The translations under genes and the position numbers were made by a program. Of a DNA stretch of 64,000 bases, positions 39,901 to 50,218 are shown piece after piece (position 1 is the first letter of the stretch; each line of letters begins with the position of its first letter). Source of the DNA: Aphanomyces cochlioides (Eukaryota; Oomycota; Saprolegniomycetes; Saprolegniales; Verrucalvaceae); contig JAHQRK010000023.1 of NCBI GenBank assembly GCA_019828595.1, forward strand, positions 1,116,001-1,180,000. Reading direction: 5' to 3'. The notes under the pieces were generated by a model. That model was not told the origin of the DNA. It did no database searches and saw only the letters and a list, made by a program, of their open reading frames with translations.

Positions 39901-42696
39901 GTGTGTCTATATGAGATGAACACAACATTGGACTCCACTACTTGTACGAGGTGCTTGATGCAATCAAGCGTGTCTGAATCTTAGCCTTAAAACATGTAAT
40001 CACACGCAAAATCTCGGGTAAAATCGCAGTAAATGTAGTAAATACATTTAAAAAACGAATACTGAATAAAAACAGTACCCTTTTCAATGTGAGCCATACA
40101 AGCTGGAAGCACGCCCCTGGAATCGGGACCATGTTAACTTGGTCGTGGCGCATGAAGTTTCACCTCGATGCAATCGAAAGATCTCTAATCAACTCAAAAT
40201 CAGCCAATTATAATGAAAAGTTACTTTGATTCGTCAAAATCTAAGTGTAGGCAATCCGTTCCTACGATTTCCAATCACAATACATAAGTCGAAAAACGTA
40301 GGAACACTATTTGATATTTTGATACATCGTAGGAAAAATATTCCTATATTTTCCATTTTTCGAATCAAAATTCTCACACATGAACTTGATTAAAGTATAG
40401 AATTAGTTTTGACCGACATTTATGGGAAATCGTAGGAACAAAATTCCTACGATTCATCGACCAATCATACAACTATAAAATCTCTTTATATTGACCAATT
40501 ATACTGTAGAATGTCATCTATCTGAGTGTTTGGAGCGGATGAACGTGTGCCAGATTCATGAGCCCGTCAAAGTAGCACTGAAATCCTTGCACACTTCCTT
40601 CTCATGTTAGGATTCAACGTCAGAAGCTTCAGGTGGTAGCTCATGCCCGTTAAAAGGAGAAAGATTTGAATAGACTAGTGAAAATTTGACAAGATGACTC
40701 CTGTCGTATCTCACGTTCAACCATCAAAAGGACTCAAAAACTAAATATCTACACTTTACGTAGGATATTTCTAACTCTCCTTTGTTGCATGTGTAAAGTT
40801 TTACCAGTAATTCACTTCGTCGACATTCTCCTCATGAAGAATGCTTCAAACAGGCTGCGTCCTCAGCCTGCACTGTGTGTCTATATGAGATGAACACAAC
40901 ATTGGACTCCACTACTTGTACGAGGTGCTTGATGCAATCAAGCGTGTCTGAATCTTAGCCTTAAAACATGTAATCACACGCAAAATCTCGGGTAAAATCG
41001 CAGTAAATGTAGTAAATACATTTAAAAAACGAATACTGAATATAAAAACAGTACCCTTTTCAATGTGAGCCATACAAGCTGGAAGCACGCCCCTGGAATC
41101 GGGACCATGTTAACTTGGTCGTGGCGCATGAAGTTTCACCTCGATGCAATCGAAAGATCTCTAATCAACTCAAAATCAGCCAATTATAATGAAAAGTTAC
41201 TTTGATTCGTCAAAATCTAAGTGTAGGCAATCCGTTCCTACGATTTCCAATCACAATACATAAGTCGAAAAACGTAGGAACACTATTTGATATTTTGATA
41301 CATCGTAGGAAAAATATTCCTATATTTTCCATTTTTCGAATCAAAATTCTCACACATGAACTTGATTAAAGTATAGAATTAGTTTTGACCGACATTTATG
41401 GGAAATCGTAGGAACAAAATTCCTACGATTCATCGACCAATCATACAACTATAAAATCTCTTTATATTGACCAATTATACTGTAGAATGTCATCTATCTG
41501 AGTGTTTGGAGCGGATGAACGTGTGCCAGATTCATGAGCCCGTCAAAGTAGCACTGAAATCCTTGCACACTTCCTTCTCATGTTAGGATTCAACGTCAGA
41601 AGCTTCAGGTGGTAGCTCATGCCCGTTAAAAGGAGAAAGATTTGAATAGACTAGTGAAAATTTGACAAGATGACTCCTGTCGTATCTCACGTTCAACCAT
41701 CAAAAGGACTCAAAAACTAAATATCTACACTTTACGTAGGATATTTCTAACTCTCCTTTGTTGCATGTGTAAAGTTTTACCAGTAATTCACTTCGTCGAC
41801 ATTCTCCTCATGAAGAATGCTTCAAACAGGCTGCGTCCTCAGCCTGCACTGTGTGTCTATATGAGATGAACACAACATTGGACTCCACTACTTGTACGAG
41901 GTGCTTGATGCAATCAAGCGTGTCTGAATCTTAGCCTTAAAACATGTAATCACACGCAAAATCTCGGGTAAAATCGCAGTAAATGTAGTAAATACATTTA
42001 AAAAACGAATACTGAATATAAAAACAGTACCCTTTTCAATGTGAGCCATACAAGCTGGAAGCACGCCCCTGGAATCGGGACCATGTTAACTTGGTCGTGG
42101 CGCATGAAGTTTCACCTCGATGCAATCGAAAGATCTCTAATCAACTCAAAATCAGCCAATTATAATGAAAAGTTACTTTGATTCGTCAAAATCTAAGTGT
42201 AGGCAATCCGTTCCTACGATTTCCAATCACAATACATAAGTCGAAAAACGTAGGAACACTATTTGATATTTTGATACATCGTAGGAAAAATATTCCTATA
42301 TTTTCCATTTTTCGAATCAAAATTCTCACACATGAACTTGATTAAAGTATAGAATTAGTTTTGACCGACATTTATGGGAAATCGTAGGAACAAAATTCCT
42401 ACGATTCATCGACCAATCATACAACTATAAAATCTCTTTATATTGACCAATTATACTGTAGAATGTCATCTATCTGAGTGTTTGGAGCGGATGAACGTGT
42501 GCCAGATTCATGAGCCCGTCAAAGTAGCACTGAAATCCTTGCACACTTCCTTCTCATGTTAGGATTCAACGTCAGAAGCTTCAGGTGGTAGCTCATGCCC
42601 GTTAAAAGGAGAAAGATTTGAATAGACTAGTGAAAATTTGACAAGATGACTCCTGTCGTATCTCACGTTCAACCATCAAAAGGACTCAAAAACTAA
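33918..42696. repeat. Satellite array block 2: rest of unit 27 to part of unit 36
   Basis: The array resumes directly after the first Harbinger element, in register, and runs about nine unit lengths to the second element. Unit starts are at 34436, 35412, 36388, 37362, 38336, 39312, 40286, 41262 and 42238. Five units (28, 29, 32, 34, 35) carry a 2-bp insertion (GAATATAAAAAC) and are 976 bp long. Most units here are of the TTTGATATT / TTTTGACCG variant class, unlike most of block 1. Confidence 0.98.
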
Positions 42697-42950
42697 GGGC
42701 GTGTTCGGTGAAAACCCGATTCTGACTCCAATGATTGGACTCGACTGAACTGGAGTTGATTCTATACCTAGCCCTTCCAACTTGACGAATCTCTCCGCTC
42801 AAATCACCTGAAGTCGCACCGAACACAAAGTTGATGCGCTCAAAAGCTCACTGTCAAAATATATTTACTGTTTATATTGATACAATACTGAGGGCGTATA
42901 CGTTTCGAGAGTTTGTGGTGGCCTGTGTGCTTGTTTTCCAATCATTCGCG

Positions 42951-43709
42951 ATGAGTGAAAAGTCAGTGGCCGTGTGGACAACGTCGATGGAGATGCAGCT
43001 ATTGTCAGCGTTCCAAAAATACGCTGCGATGCCAAAGTATGTAGCTGCAGGAGGGAAGAACTTGCGAGAGTCAGGATGGCAATGCGTCTTGAAAGAGATG
43101 CAGGATCTCGGAATCGACAAGACAAGTCAGCTCGAATCCAAGTGGCGACGCATGAAAATTGACTTCTCCGATTTCACCTTCCTTATGAACCTATCGGGAT
43201 TTGGAGAAGGCTTTTCAAATGACAAATGGGAGGAATTGGATCAATCCTGTGGTAAGGTCAAATTTAGTAGATTTAAAGACAAGCCTTTTCTGCATTACGA
43301 GGCGATGGCATCAATTATTGGTGACACTATGGCAACTGGGGAGAACATCCGTCCTGTGGCGGCGGCGTCAAACGACGAAGAAACTGAACTCCAGCAGCCG
43401 ACAACTTCCCAAAATCTTGACCATGGTGATCTCACCGCTGCCGAACGCCGCGCCAAAGTACTCCATCAATTGAAGCAGAACAAAAAGAAGAAGCGTGACG
43501 AGGCTCAAAATTTGGCATCTAACAAGCGGCTCAAAATCATGGAAAAATTGACAAACAGCGTTGCAGACCTCGTTAAGTTGTATGCGATGAAGAACGGTTT
43601 AGAGCCCCCTCCACGCGTGCAGATTGTGAGAATAGTGAGTCTGACGCTGAATAAAGTTTATTCATTATCGTTGTCATTAAACATTTTGTATGCATTCCAC
43701 ATATCTTGA
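42951..43709 (+). CDS. Myb/SANT-like DNA-binding protein of Harbinger element, copy 2
   Basis: The translation is identical to the copy at 31699-32457: a Myb/SANT-like domain beginning WTTSMEMQLLSAFQKY, a middle linker and a basic stretch KQNKKKKRDEAQ. It remains open although the partner transposase in this element is broken. It could in principle supply DNA-binding protein to other Harbinger copies. Confidence 0.83.
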   Translation: MSEKSVAVWTTSMEMQLLSAFQKYAAMPKYVAAGGKNLRESGWQCVLKEMQDLGIDKTSQLESKWRRMKIDFSDFTFLMNLSGFGEGFSNDKWEELDQSCGKVKFSRFKDKPFLHYEAMASIIGDTMATGENIRPVAAASNDEETELQQPTTSQNLDHGDLTAAERRAKVLHQLKQNKKKKRDEAQNLASNKRLKIMEKLTNSVADLVKLYAMKNGLEPPPRVQIVRIVSLTLNKVYSLSLSLNILYAFHIS

Positions 43710-44921
43710 GCTAGTGATTGACGCCATTCGTTCGCATTTACGTCGCTCATATCACGGAGCAGGAGCAATTCATTCAATAGCTGTTGACTTTCATCGTTTG
43801 AGTAGTCAAATTCTGTTTCATGCGCATCAATTTCATTCGCATGGATGCCATCAAAGTCGGATTGGTTAATTGAATTGCAAGATAGAGCATAATTGTGTAA
43901 TGCACAGCAAGCGTGAATCAACCTATTGATTGTGTCTAGTTCAGCCTCGATCGGTTTTGAAAGAATCGTCCATTTTCGCTTGAGGACACCAAATGCCTGC
44001 TCGATGATAATTCGCGATTTAGAGCGCCGGTAGTTGAAAATCTCTTCGGGAGTCTTGGGTCGACCCTCTTCGTGCTCTGACCACTCACGAAGATGATATC
44101 GGGTTGACCGAAACGGAGTCAAAACTTTTCGAGAAAGCGTGTAGCCAGCATCACCCAAATAGAAGCAATCACTTGGTATCGACGACAAAAATTCGGGGCA
44201 ATGTGAAAGCACAAAACCATCGCTAGCGCAGCCTTCAGCTCCAGGAAACACTGCTATAAACATGCCATTTAGTCAACAACACCAAGTACATTAGTAGATG
44301 TCTGTCCTTTCCTGTACAATTGATGGCACACACATACCTATTGCGGTATCGGTCAGCTAGCTCTCGGTTTACAACAACAGGTATGTCGGTGCCATCAATA
44401 GCGCCAATACAACCATAAAATGATGGCTCCTTTCCACCAAATCCCATGCGCGATGCATGAACACGATTGATATCATTTGGACAACCTCCATAAAAGCCAT
44501 TGACAACGAGACACTTGATGATAGCCGTGACTCCCAATTGTCGATAATGATGTATTGTGGACATGCCGTGGTCGAGGAAGAATTGTTCTTGAGCTCGCAC
44601 ACTTGAGCCGGTTGCCAACCAGTGAAGCGCAACACAAATTACATTCTTGGCACAAAGACGTTTTGGTAAAAACGCAGCACCGAGGGACACGAGTTGATTG
44701 AGCTCTTGGACTCCCATTCGGAACGTATCACGGACAATTCTCTCGCCTTGGTCGGAGAGCAGTGCGTACTGGACGGCCAAGAACTCCATATAGGATACAG
44801 ATGGGCGTAGGAAACGTGGAAGGGGATGCGTTCTTCTCTCTTCCTCATCCTCATAGTGGAGGACCAACGTTGCTGCAGCCAGGGAGGTGGCAAGGACAAC
44901 GATGTCGTCTTCCTCGTCCAT
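43658..44921 (-). pseudogene. HARBI1-like DDE transposase, copy 2, broken by a 1-bp deletion
   Basis: This is the same gene as the copy-1 transposase, with the same 26-bp candidate intron (44312-44337). A single base is missing at about 44270: copy 1 reads VVDYNGMF, whereas copy 2 runs into a stop directly after VVD. The downstream half (from MFIAVFPGAEGCASDGFVL, 201 residues) stays open but lacks the first catalytic aspartate. One substitution changes NYRHSKSR to NYRRSKSR. Confidence 0.9.
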
Positions 44922-45168
44922 TGTTTTTTCGACTATAGAAGTCTATATTGACTTTCAAAGTCTATATTCTGGAAACTACAAGGGTGTAGCATGTTCACCT
45001 GGAACCACTGATGCATCACTGGTTCGACTTGTGATTCTCCTGATGCTTGATATTTGATTCCATTGACTCTAAATCGTGTTCGGTGACATGATGATTCTGT
45101 ATCCTAATCGCTCCGAATCTTCAAGTTCACCCAGAATCAAGAGAATCAGTAGACAACCGAACACGCCC

Positions 45169-45416
45169 TAAATATCTACACTTTACGTAGGATATTTCTA
45201 ACTCTCCTTTGTTGCATGTGTAAAGTTTTACCAGTAATTCACTTCGTCGACATTCTCCTCATGAAGAATGCTTCAAACAGGCTGCGTCCTCAGCCTGCAC
45301 TGTGTGTCTATATGAGATGAACACAACATTGGACTCCACTACTTGTACGAGGTGCTTGATGCAATCAAGCGTGTCTGAATCTTAGCCTTAAAACATGTAA
45401 TCACACGCAAAATCTG
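45169..45416. repeat. Satellite array block 3: truncated end of unit 36
   Basis: After the second Harbinger element unit 36 continues for about 245 bases and then stops abruptly at AAAATCTG, roughly offset 704 of the 974-bp unit. The next base already belongs to the MOT1-like gene remnant. Confidence 0.95.
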
Positions 45417-46426
45417 CTGATGGAAATCCGACGGGCAGATGCAGGGGGGCTTTATGGTGTGGAAAGTAATCTTTGGCCAACATTTCCAACGCCAAGACAC
45501 CGTTCAAGAGCGAGAGGGGGATCTGAGGCAGCACCATGTTGATGAAAGCATTCTTGAAGTCGTCACCAGACGGCCAGTCGGGCGTCCCAGTGAGATCTGG
45601 TCCACAAAGGACAGGTCGGGCAGCTTCCACCCGACTTTATTTTGGTGGTAGTTGATCGCAGCAATGATGACTCCGTAGATGAAGACGATGAGAGCGGCAG
45701 GAATGCCCTTGCGGTGCATACATCCGAGGCAGAACAAGACCAGCACGATCGAGACAAAGATCCTGTCGGTACCCCACCATACAAGCTGGTCTGTACTGCA
45801 CTTCAAAGTGATGACATGGGTCTTGTTGTTCACCGTGACGGTCGCCGAGTGAACATAAGCTTGCTTGACGCCATTCTGAAGAAGCCCAATGCCCACACCG
45901 AGCTGGACACCACGGACAAGGCAGAATGGGATGTAGCGAGCGACGACCGTCACGAGATTTGTGATGCCCAAGCCAAAGATGACAAGTCCATGGAGAAGAC
46001 CAGCAGTGGCGATCTCCGTCTTGGAGTATTTTGAAGCAATGGCGACGGCAGACACGGTCCGAAGAGGCAGGACTGGGATCGGCACGTCAAAGTACAAGGC
46101 AATAATGAGGGTGAAGATGCCTAACAACGACGTCAGGGGACAAAGAGGACAACAGCGTACCCGAGAAGAAGAACGTCGGCCCAAAGGCAATCTGCTTGGT
46201 CACGGCGAGGGCAATCACGAGCGGAAGATAGTTGCCGAGGTCTCCGAACGCCCCCGAGAACTCTTGAAGTGTCAAGTATGGCTTGGTGTCGCGCCACCAC
46301 CATGGCCGAAGGAATACAAAGAGCGCGCTGGAAGAACGGCAATGACTTGTACTCGACTTGGACATCCGCTGCTTCGACGTACTGCGCTTCTTCATGTGCG
46401 TCTTCGAGGATCGCCGACTTGTCCAT
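45417..46426 (-). pseudogene. MOT1-family molybdate/sulfate transporter, truncated by satellite and frameshifted
   Basis: MOT1-type transporters are multi-pass membrane proteins that import molybdate. The signature EFSGAFGDLGNYLPLVIALA is present, followed by hydrophobic segments including LYFDVPIPVLPLRTVSAVAI and VLPQIPLSLLNGVLALEML. A 40-bp GT-AG intron (46121-46160, minus) joins TFFFSG to IFTLIIALYF in frame. A likely N-terminus is MDKSAILEDAHEEAQ at 46426, but a frameshift near 46315 separates it from the first signature and another lies near 45590. The C-terminal ~100 residues, including the family's second signature region, are missing: coding sequence stops where the satellite begins at 45416, and the frame runs into satellite (DFACDYMF). 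Indel errors in the assembly could explain the shifts but not the truncation. Confidence 0.8.
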
Positions 46427-47255
46427 CGCTGATGAAGATGCAGAATGAAGCGAGCATGGTCAGACGTGATGGGTTCTTTTTCGAGTGAAGTGGTGGCCAA
46501 CTCTGCACGTCAACGACAGCGACGCCGCCGAACCAATAAATGATGGCATCACTTGAGAGTCATCGCTTCAAGAGTTGTCTTCAAGGAATGCCAAGTTGGA
46601 AGAGCAGAGGACGCGTGGGATCCCATGAGATGGATTGGTATCAATGCGTTTGCGTCATCACGCTCAGAAAGAAGATCACAACGAAGCCTTGAGCTTTGGC
46701 ATCAAAACCCACATGCGCCAGAAGAAGGAAGCGATGATTTGATGCTACGTCAATCTTGGATGGGGACAATGTCGGAAGAAATGGCGCTGATGCACGTTCT
46801 TGACTTGATATTTCACAACTTTCAAATGTCCATTCGTCATCTATACCGGTGACCCTCTCGACCCAAGTCATAAGATTGCATGGGACCTTTCAGCCACGAC
46901 GAGTCACACCTCTGGTGATTTGACCTCTTACTTGCTCACGTCTTGGGATGCCTGCAGCTCGCGGGAAGCACGCGTGGCTCCTAGTGGAGGCTATTCTAGA
47001 CAACACTGCCTTCCTCGATGCGAGAAGAGAATTTCAGAGCCGCCCACAGTATGTGACGTGGAGCTGCTGGAAGAACGTGTTGCTCCCTCTGAAGGATATT
47101 TTAGATAGCTGGTCAGCTTGACGACTGAAGACGACGCTGTACCAAGAGTCGCGACGAATTATTCGGTCGCCGCTGGCCTCTCGAGGCGCTGGAAGTCGGT
47201 CGAGTCCACTTGAAACCATTGTATTCTACGTAGTCCACACTCTATATTTGCAAAT
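46427..47255. other. Intergenic region between transporter remnant and nucleotidyltransferase gene
   Basis: No supported gene. Two imperfect 27-bp direct repeats (46974-47000 and 47079-47105, about 20 of 27 bases alike) encode VAPSGGYSR and VAPSEGYFR in the same plus-strand frame, which may be a remnant of a coding repeat. It otherwise looks like spacer. Confidence 0.5.
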
Positions 47256-48884
47256 CTAATTGTCATTGTTTGTCGGATGAATGAGTTCGCGCACGCGCAT
47301 GTGTTCTTCTCGAACGAGCTTTTCAATCTCGGCAACGTCGGCTTCTTCGTTGAGGTTGTAGATTTGTTCAAACGAATGCTCGTTTTGGTCCAAAATCTTC
47401 TTCCACACGTCGCCGCCGCAGATCGACAAGTGCGATTCCATCACGAGTTTGTCGCCGTTGGGCAAATGGACGCCGACAACCACTGAACCCGTGTCGAGTT
47501 GGAGGCCTTTGATATCTTCAGACGTGACGTTGTACAAGACGCATTTCTTGGCGCTGATGCTGTGAGCTGTCACGTTGATCAGGATCGAGTCTTCAATGTC
47601 GACGCTGGCCGCAGACACACCAGAGAGCACACTTCGGCGGATCGTGCCTTTCGTAATCTTGGAGCCAAGGACAGCCACTTGGTCAAAGACCATGCCAGGG
47701 CCACATTCGCTCCACATGAGAGGATTTGTGATGCCCAAAAAGCGGCGGAGTGCGGCGGCTTCCGTCGTGTCTTCAGTCACGAGGCAGTTATTCTTGAGGT
47801 AATATTTGAGTTGGCCATAGTCCCACCAGTAGGCGGCGCCACCGACATCGACACAGCCAAAGAGGCCAAGTTTTTCGCGGCGGGTCGTGTAAAATCGGTG
47901 GAGAAGACCTTGCATGCGTTCGTAGTGTTGCGAGGCAAATTCGCTCGTGACGCCTTTCTGGATCATGAGCTCGACGTACGATTGCTTTGGAAGCGTGAAT
48001 GGCATCCAGAAGTGAGGATCCGTGTCGAGTTTGCCCGTCTTTTGTTGCAATTCCGTGGCAAATTCGTCCAACAAGGCGATCAAAATGTCATGGTCGACCG
48101 AGAACGAACCAAGCGAGGTACCGACCGATTTCAAGTGGCCGAAATCACTCAACAGACGCAACGCAGTGGCGTGGCTGACCTTGTCGACTTGGGCAGCTTG
48201 GTTGTCTTCGTTGACGGCAATGAGGCCATATTTGTCAAGACCTTTTTCTTTCCACTCGGCTTCGGTGGGCATGGGAGCCAACGTCGCGAGGATATCAATG
48301 TGATGGGCGGGCGTGTATTGCACGGGAGCGGATGGAATAAAAACTTGGTCGCCCCAGTAGACAGAGAGACGGCCGCGACGACTGGTCGCATACACGCCGG
48401 TTTGTTTGATCACGGCTTCCAAAATCGTCATGGGCACGGCTTCGCCCTCAATGGTAATCATTGCTGGCAATTTGACACCGGGTTTGTTGTTGTTTTCACT
48501 GCCAGGGAGTGGTGCCAAGCGTGTGCCTTTGCCGGCCGTGTGGTACAACGCGACGGAAATCGAGCCAGCCTTGAGTTGAGCGGTCAGATCAAACTCGGCG
48601 CCGTAGAGAGCCTTTCCTTCAGCGACAGCTTTTTGGTAGGCATAAAGCGTGCCGAGACCATTGCCAGCGCCGCCGACCCAGTCTTCATAGACCGCAATGA
48701 CCTTCATATTTGCCGGCGAGATTTCGCCACGTGTGGCCATGAGTCGTTTTTGCCAGTATGACGCTTGGAACGGTGTCGAGCAGCAGACAATCACAACGTC
48801 GTAGCCGTCGAGGCGGTTCATGCGTTCAATATTGGCCTGGATGACGTCGATCGTTGCCGTGGGTTTTGCGGGAGACGCGGTCAT
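47256..48884 (-). CDS. Sugar-1-phosphate nucleotidyltransferase-like protein
   Basis: The gene encodes 542 residues from MTASPAKPTATIDVIQ. An upstream in-frame ATG at 48962 would add 26 basic/hydrophobic residues, possibly a targeting peptide. The middle holds a nucleotidyltransferase-type loop, YHTAGKGTRLAPLPG followed by NNNKPGVKLP, then LSVYWGDQVFIPSAP, which fits the metal-binding aspartate of the nucleotide-diphospho-sugar transferase fold. The C-terminal third (KGTIRRSVLSGVSAASVDIE, then SILINVTAHSISAKKCVLYN) has hexapeptide-like periodicity, as in the left-handed beta-helix of many sugar pyrophosphorylases. Such enzymes make NDP-sugars from NTP and a sugar-1-phosphate in the cytosol. 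I do not recognise the exact subfamily or sugar. It is uninterrupted and intronless, unlike its neighbours. Confidence 0.7.
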   Translation of the reverse strand: MTASPAKPTATIDVIQANIERMNRLDGYDVVIVCCSTPFQASYWQKRLMATRGEISPANMKVIAVYEDWVGGAGNGLGTLYAYQKAVAEGKALYGAEFDLTAQLKAGSISVALYHTAGKGTRLAPLPGSENNNKPGVKLPAMITIEGEAVPMTILEAVIKQTGVYATSRRGRLSVYWGDQVFIPSAPVQYTPAHHIDILATLAPMPTEAEWKEKGLDKYGLIAVNEDNQAAQVDKVSHATALRLLSDFGHLKSVGTSLGSFSVDHDILIALLDEFATELQQKTGKLDTDPHFWMPFTLPKQSYVELMIQKGVTSEFASQHYERMQGLLHRFYTTRREKLGLFGCVDVGGAAYWWDYGQLKYYLKNNCLVTEDTTEAAALRRFLGITNPLMWSECGPGMVFDQVAVLGSKITKGTIRRSVLSGVSAASVDIEDSILINVTAHSISAKKCVLYNVTSEDIKGLQLDTGSVVVGVHLPNGDKLVMESHLSICGGDVWKKILDQNEHSFEQIYNLNEEADVAEIEKLVREEHMRVRELIHPTNNDN

Positions 48885-48962
48885 GCTCAAGGAAGTCTTC
48901 AAAGATAAACTGATCCGAGCGCCCCAAGTTTGGATGTGTTGCCAACGCAACAGCCTCCTCAA

Positions 48963-49599
48963 AGTTCGCTCAAAGTTCGGGACAAATTAATCTTCCATTT
49001 ATAACGTTTTCCCTCGTTTTAACGACAGCATAATTTAACTTTCCCTGACTATAACGACTATTGCCTCTAAAATGAACTCGTCCTTTCAACAGTAAATGTC
49101 ATTAAATCAAGGGAGTTTGGTTGTCCTCCCTTTCTATGGCAAATACTTGGGGCGGATTTAACACGGTGAAATGGAATCTCCGAGCGATTCGTCCTTGGAA
49201 AAAATGTTTGATGGTCGCGCCGTCTGATTGGTGTATCGTGGCTGTAACGAATATTACAGAGGTGCCGAGTCCATCTTGACGACAACACGACTGGGCGAGA
49301 CACGTCAAACTGCAGCATTTAATTCGACTAAATTTCGTCTCGTTTTTATATGGAAATTTTGTATACCTATAATTTTATCTCTATTAATATTCTGCATTGT
49401 TTTTTGCAGACGACTCAAAAAGGAGGTTCTCTTGCAATAGGAGGATTTCCATGGGCGACCGCATGTAACTGACGGCCGTTTGACACGGCCCGCGCAGTCA
49501 ATTGCACGCGTGCCGTGGCGAAAAATATTGAACCCAGCCGTGGACAACACAGCCGTGTCCATGGGCTGCGCTGCGCAGCCAATTTAAAGCCATTTTTCG
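48963..49599. other. Intergenic region
   Basis: AT-rich spacer upstream of the nucleotidyltransferase gene, with a direct repeat CAAAGTTCG at 48959-48978. A palindrome GGCTGCG-CTG-CGCAGCC lies near 49563-49581. No gene is supported. Confidence 0.5.
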
Positions 49600-50150
49600 A
49601 TGAACATCGCTGCCCGAGACGACGAGAACGGAGTGACGGCTGTAGATACGATCAAGACGCATTCCTTGTGGCCAAGAGTGGAGGGAGAGAAACCCAAATG
49701 GCGACGCGAGCGTGTGCGATGGTCTCGTCTTGTCAGTGGTGAATGCGCCGACCAACGTGGACATTTGTGAGCAACACGGCCGGAATGGCACCGTCGTGTT
49801 GAGCCAGAGTGCATGACAAGGACGTCAAGATTGCGCACGGTTCATGGGATCCTTGGAGCCTTGCGTGAAATGGGTAGAGGTGCTCACAATCTACGTCAGG
49901 ACAATCCCCCCGACGAGCAAACCCAACCGAATCTCAATTTTCATCCCTGCCCAAGTCGAGCCATTGGAGCTGTGTGGTCATTGCCCCCGACAATGCTGTC
50001 GTCCTGTCCATGTTGTTGAAAGATGGAGACATTCAAGGGGACAACCACGTCCCGCTCCTTCACGCAAAGGACAAACTGAAGCCACCGGCGGACGATCGCC
50101 TTGGTGTTCTGACAGCCTTAGTGCATTCAGAAGTGTTGTCGTTGCCATGA
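49600..50150 (+). pseudogene. Possible decayed coding sequence, unrecognised
   Basis: Three protein-like stretches on the plus strand lie in different frames: one from an ATG at 49600 (MNIAARDDENGVTAVDTIK, 56 residues), one near 49844-49990 (SKPNRISIFIPAQVEPLELC) and one ending at 50150 (DNAVVLSMLLKDGDIQ, LGVLTALVHSEVLSLP). Their order suggests one eroded gene, or exons whose junctions I could not place. No family is recognised. Confidence 0.3.
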
Positions 50151-50218
50151 AAACATCTTGATTCAACGTCGCGGCCATTATCAAGTTGACATCTTTCGTA
50201 CGCCTTGATGGATGACAT

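Larger units (their letters stand above)
42697..45168. mobile_element. PIF/Harbinger DNA transposon, copy 2
   Basis: A 2472-bp element nearly identical to copy 1, with the same 13-bp terminal repeats and TAA duplication (42694-42696 and 45169-45171). It sits at the same position of the satellite unit. By eye only three differences from copy 1 were seen: one base change in the transposase (His to Arg), a one-base deletion near 44270 and a C/G change near 44970. The deletion destroys the transposase frame, so this copy is non-autonomous. Confidence 0.93.

Noticed and set aside
5662..45416. CRISPR array or rDNA spacer
   Set aside because: Units are ~974 bp with no spacers, and no rRNA-like sequence is present. 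The setting is eukaryotic.
47499..48761. 420-residue plus-strand frame opposite the nucleotidyltransferase gene
   Set aside because: It is an antisense shadow: motifs and protein-like composition are on the minus strand.
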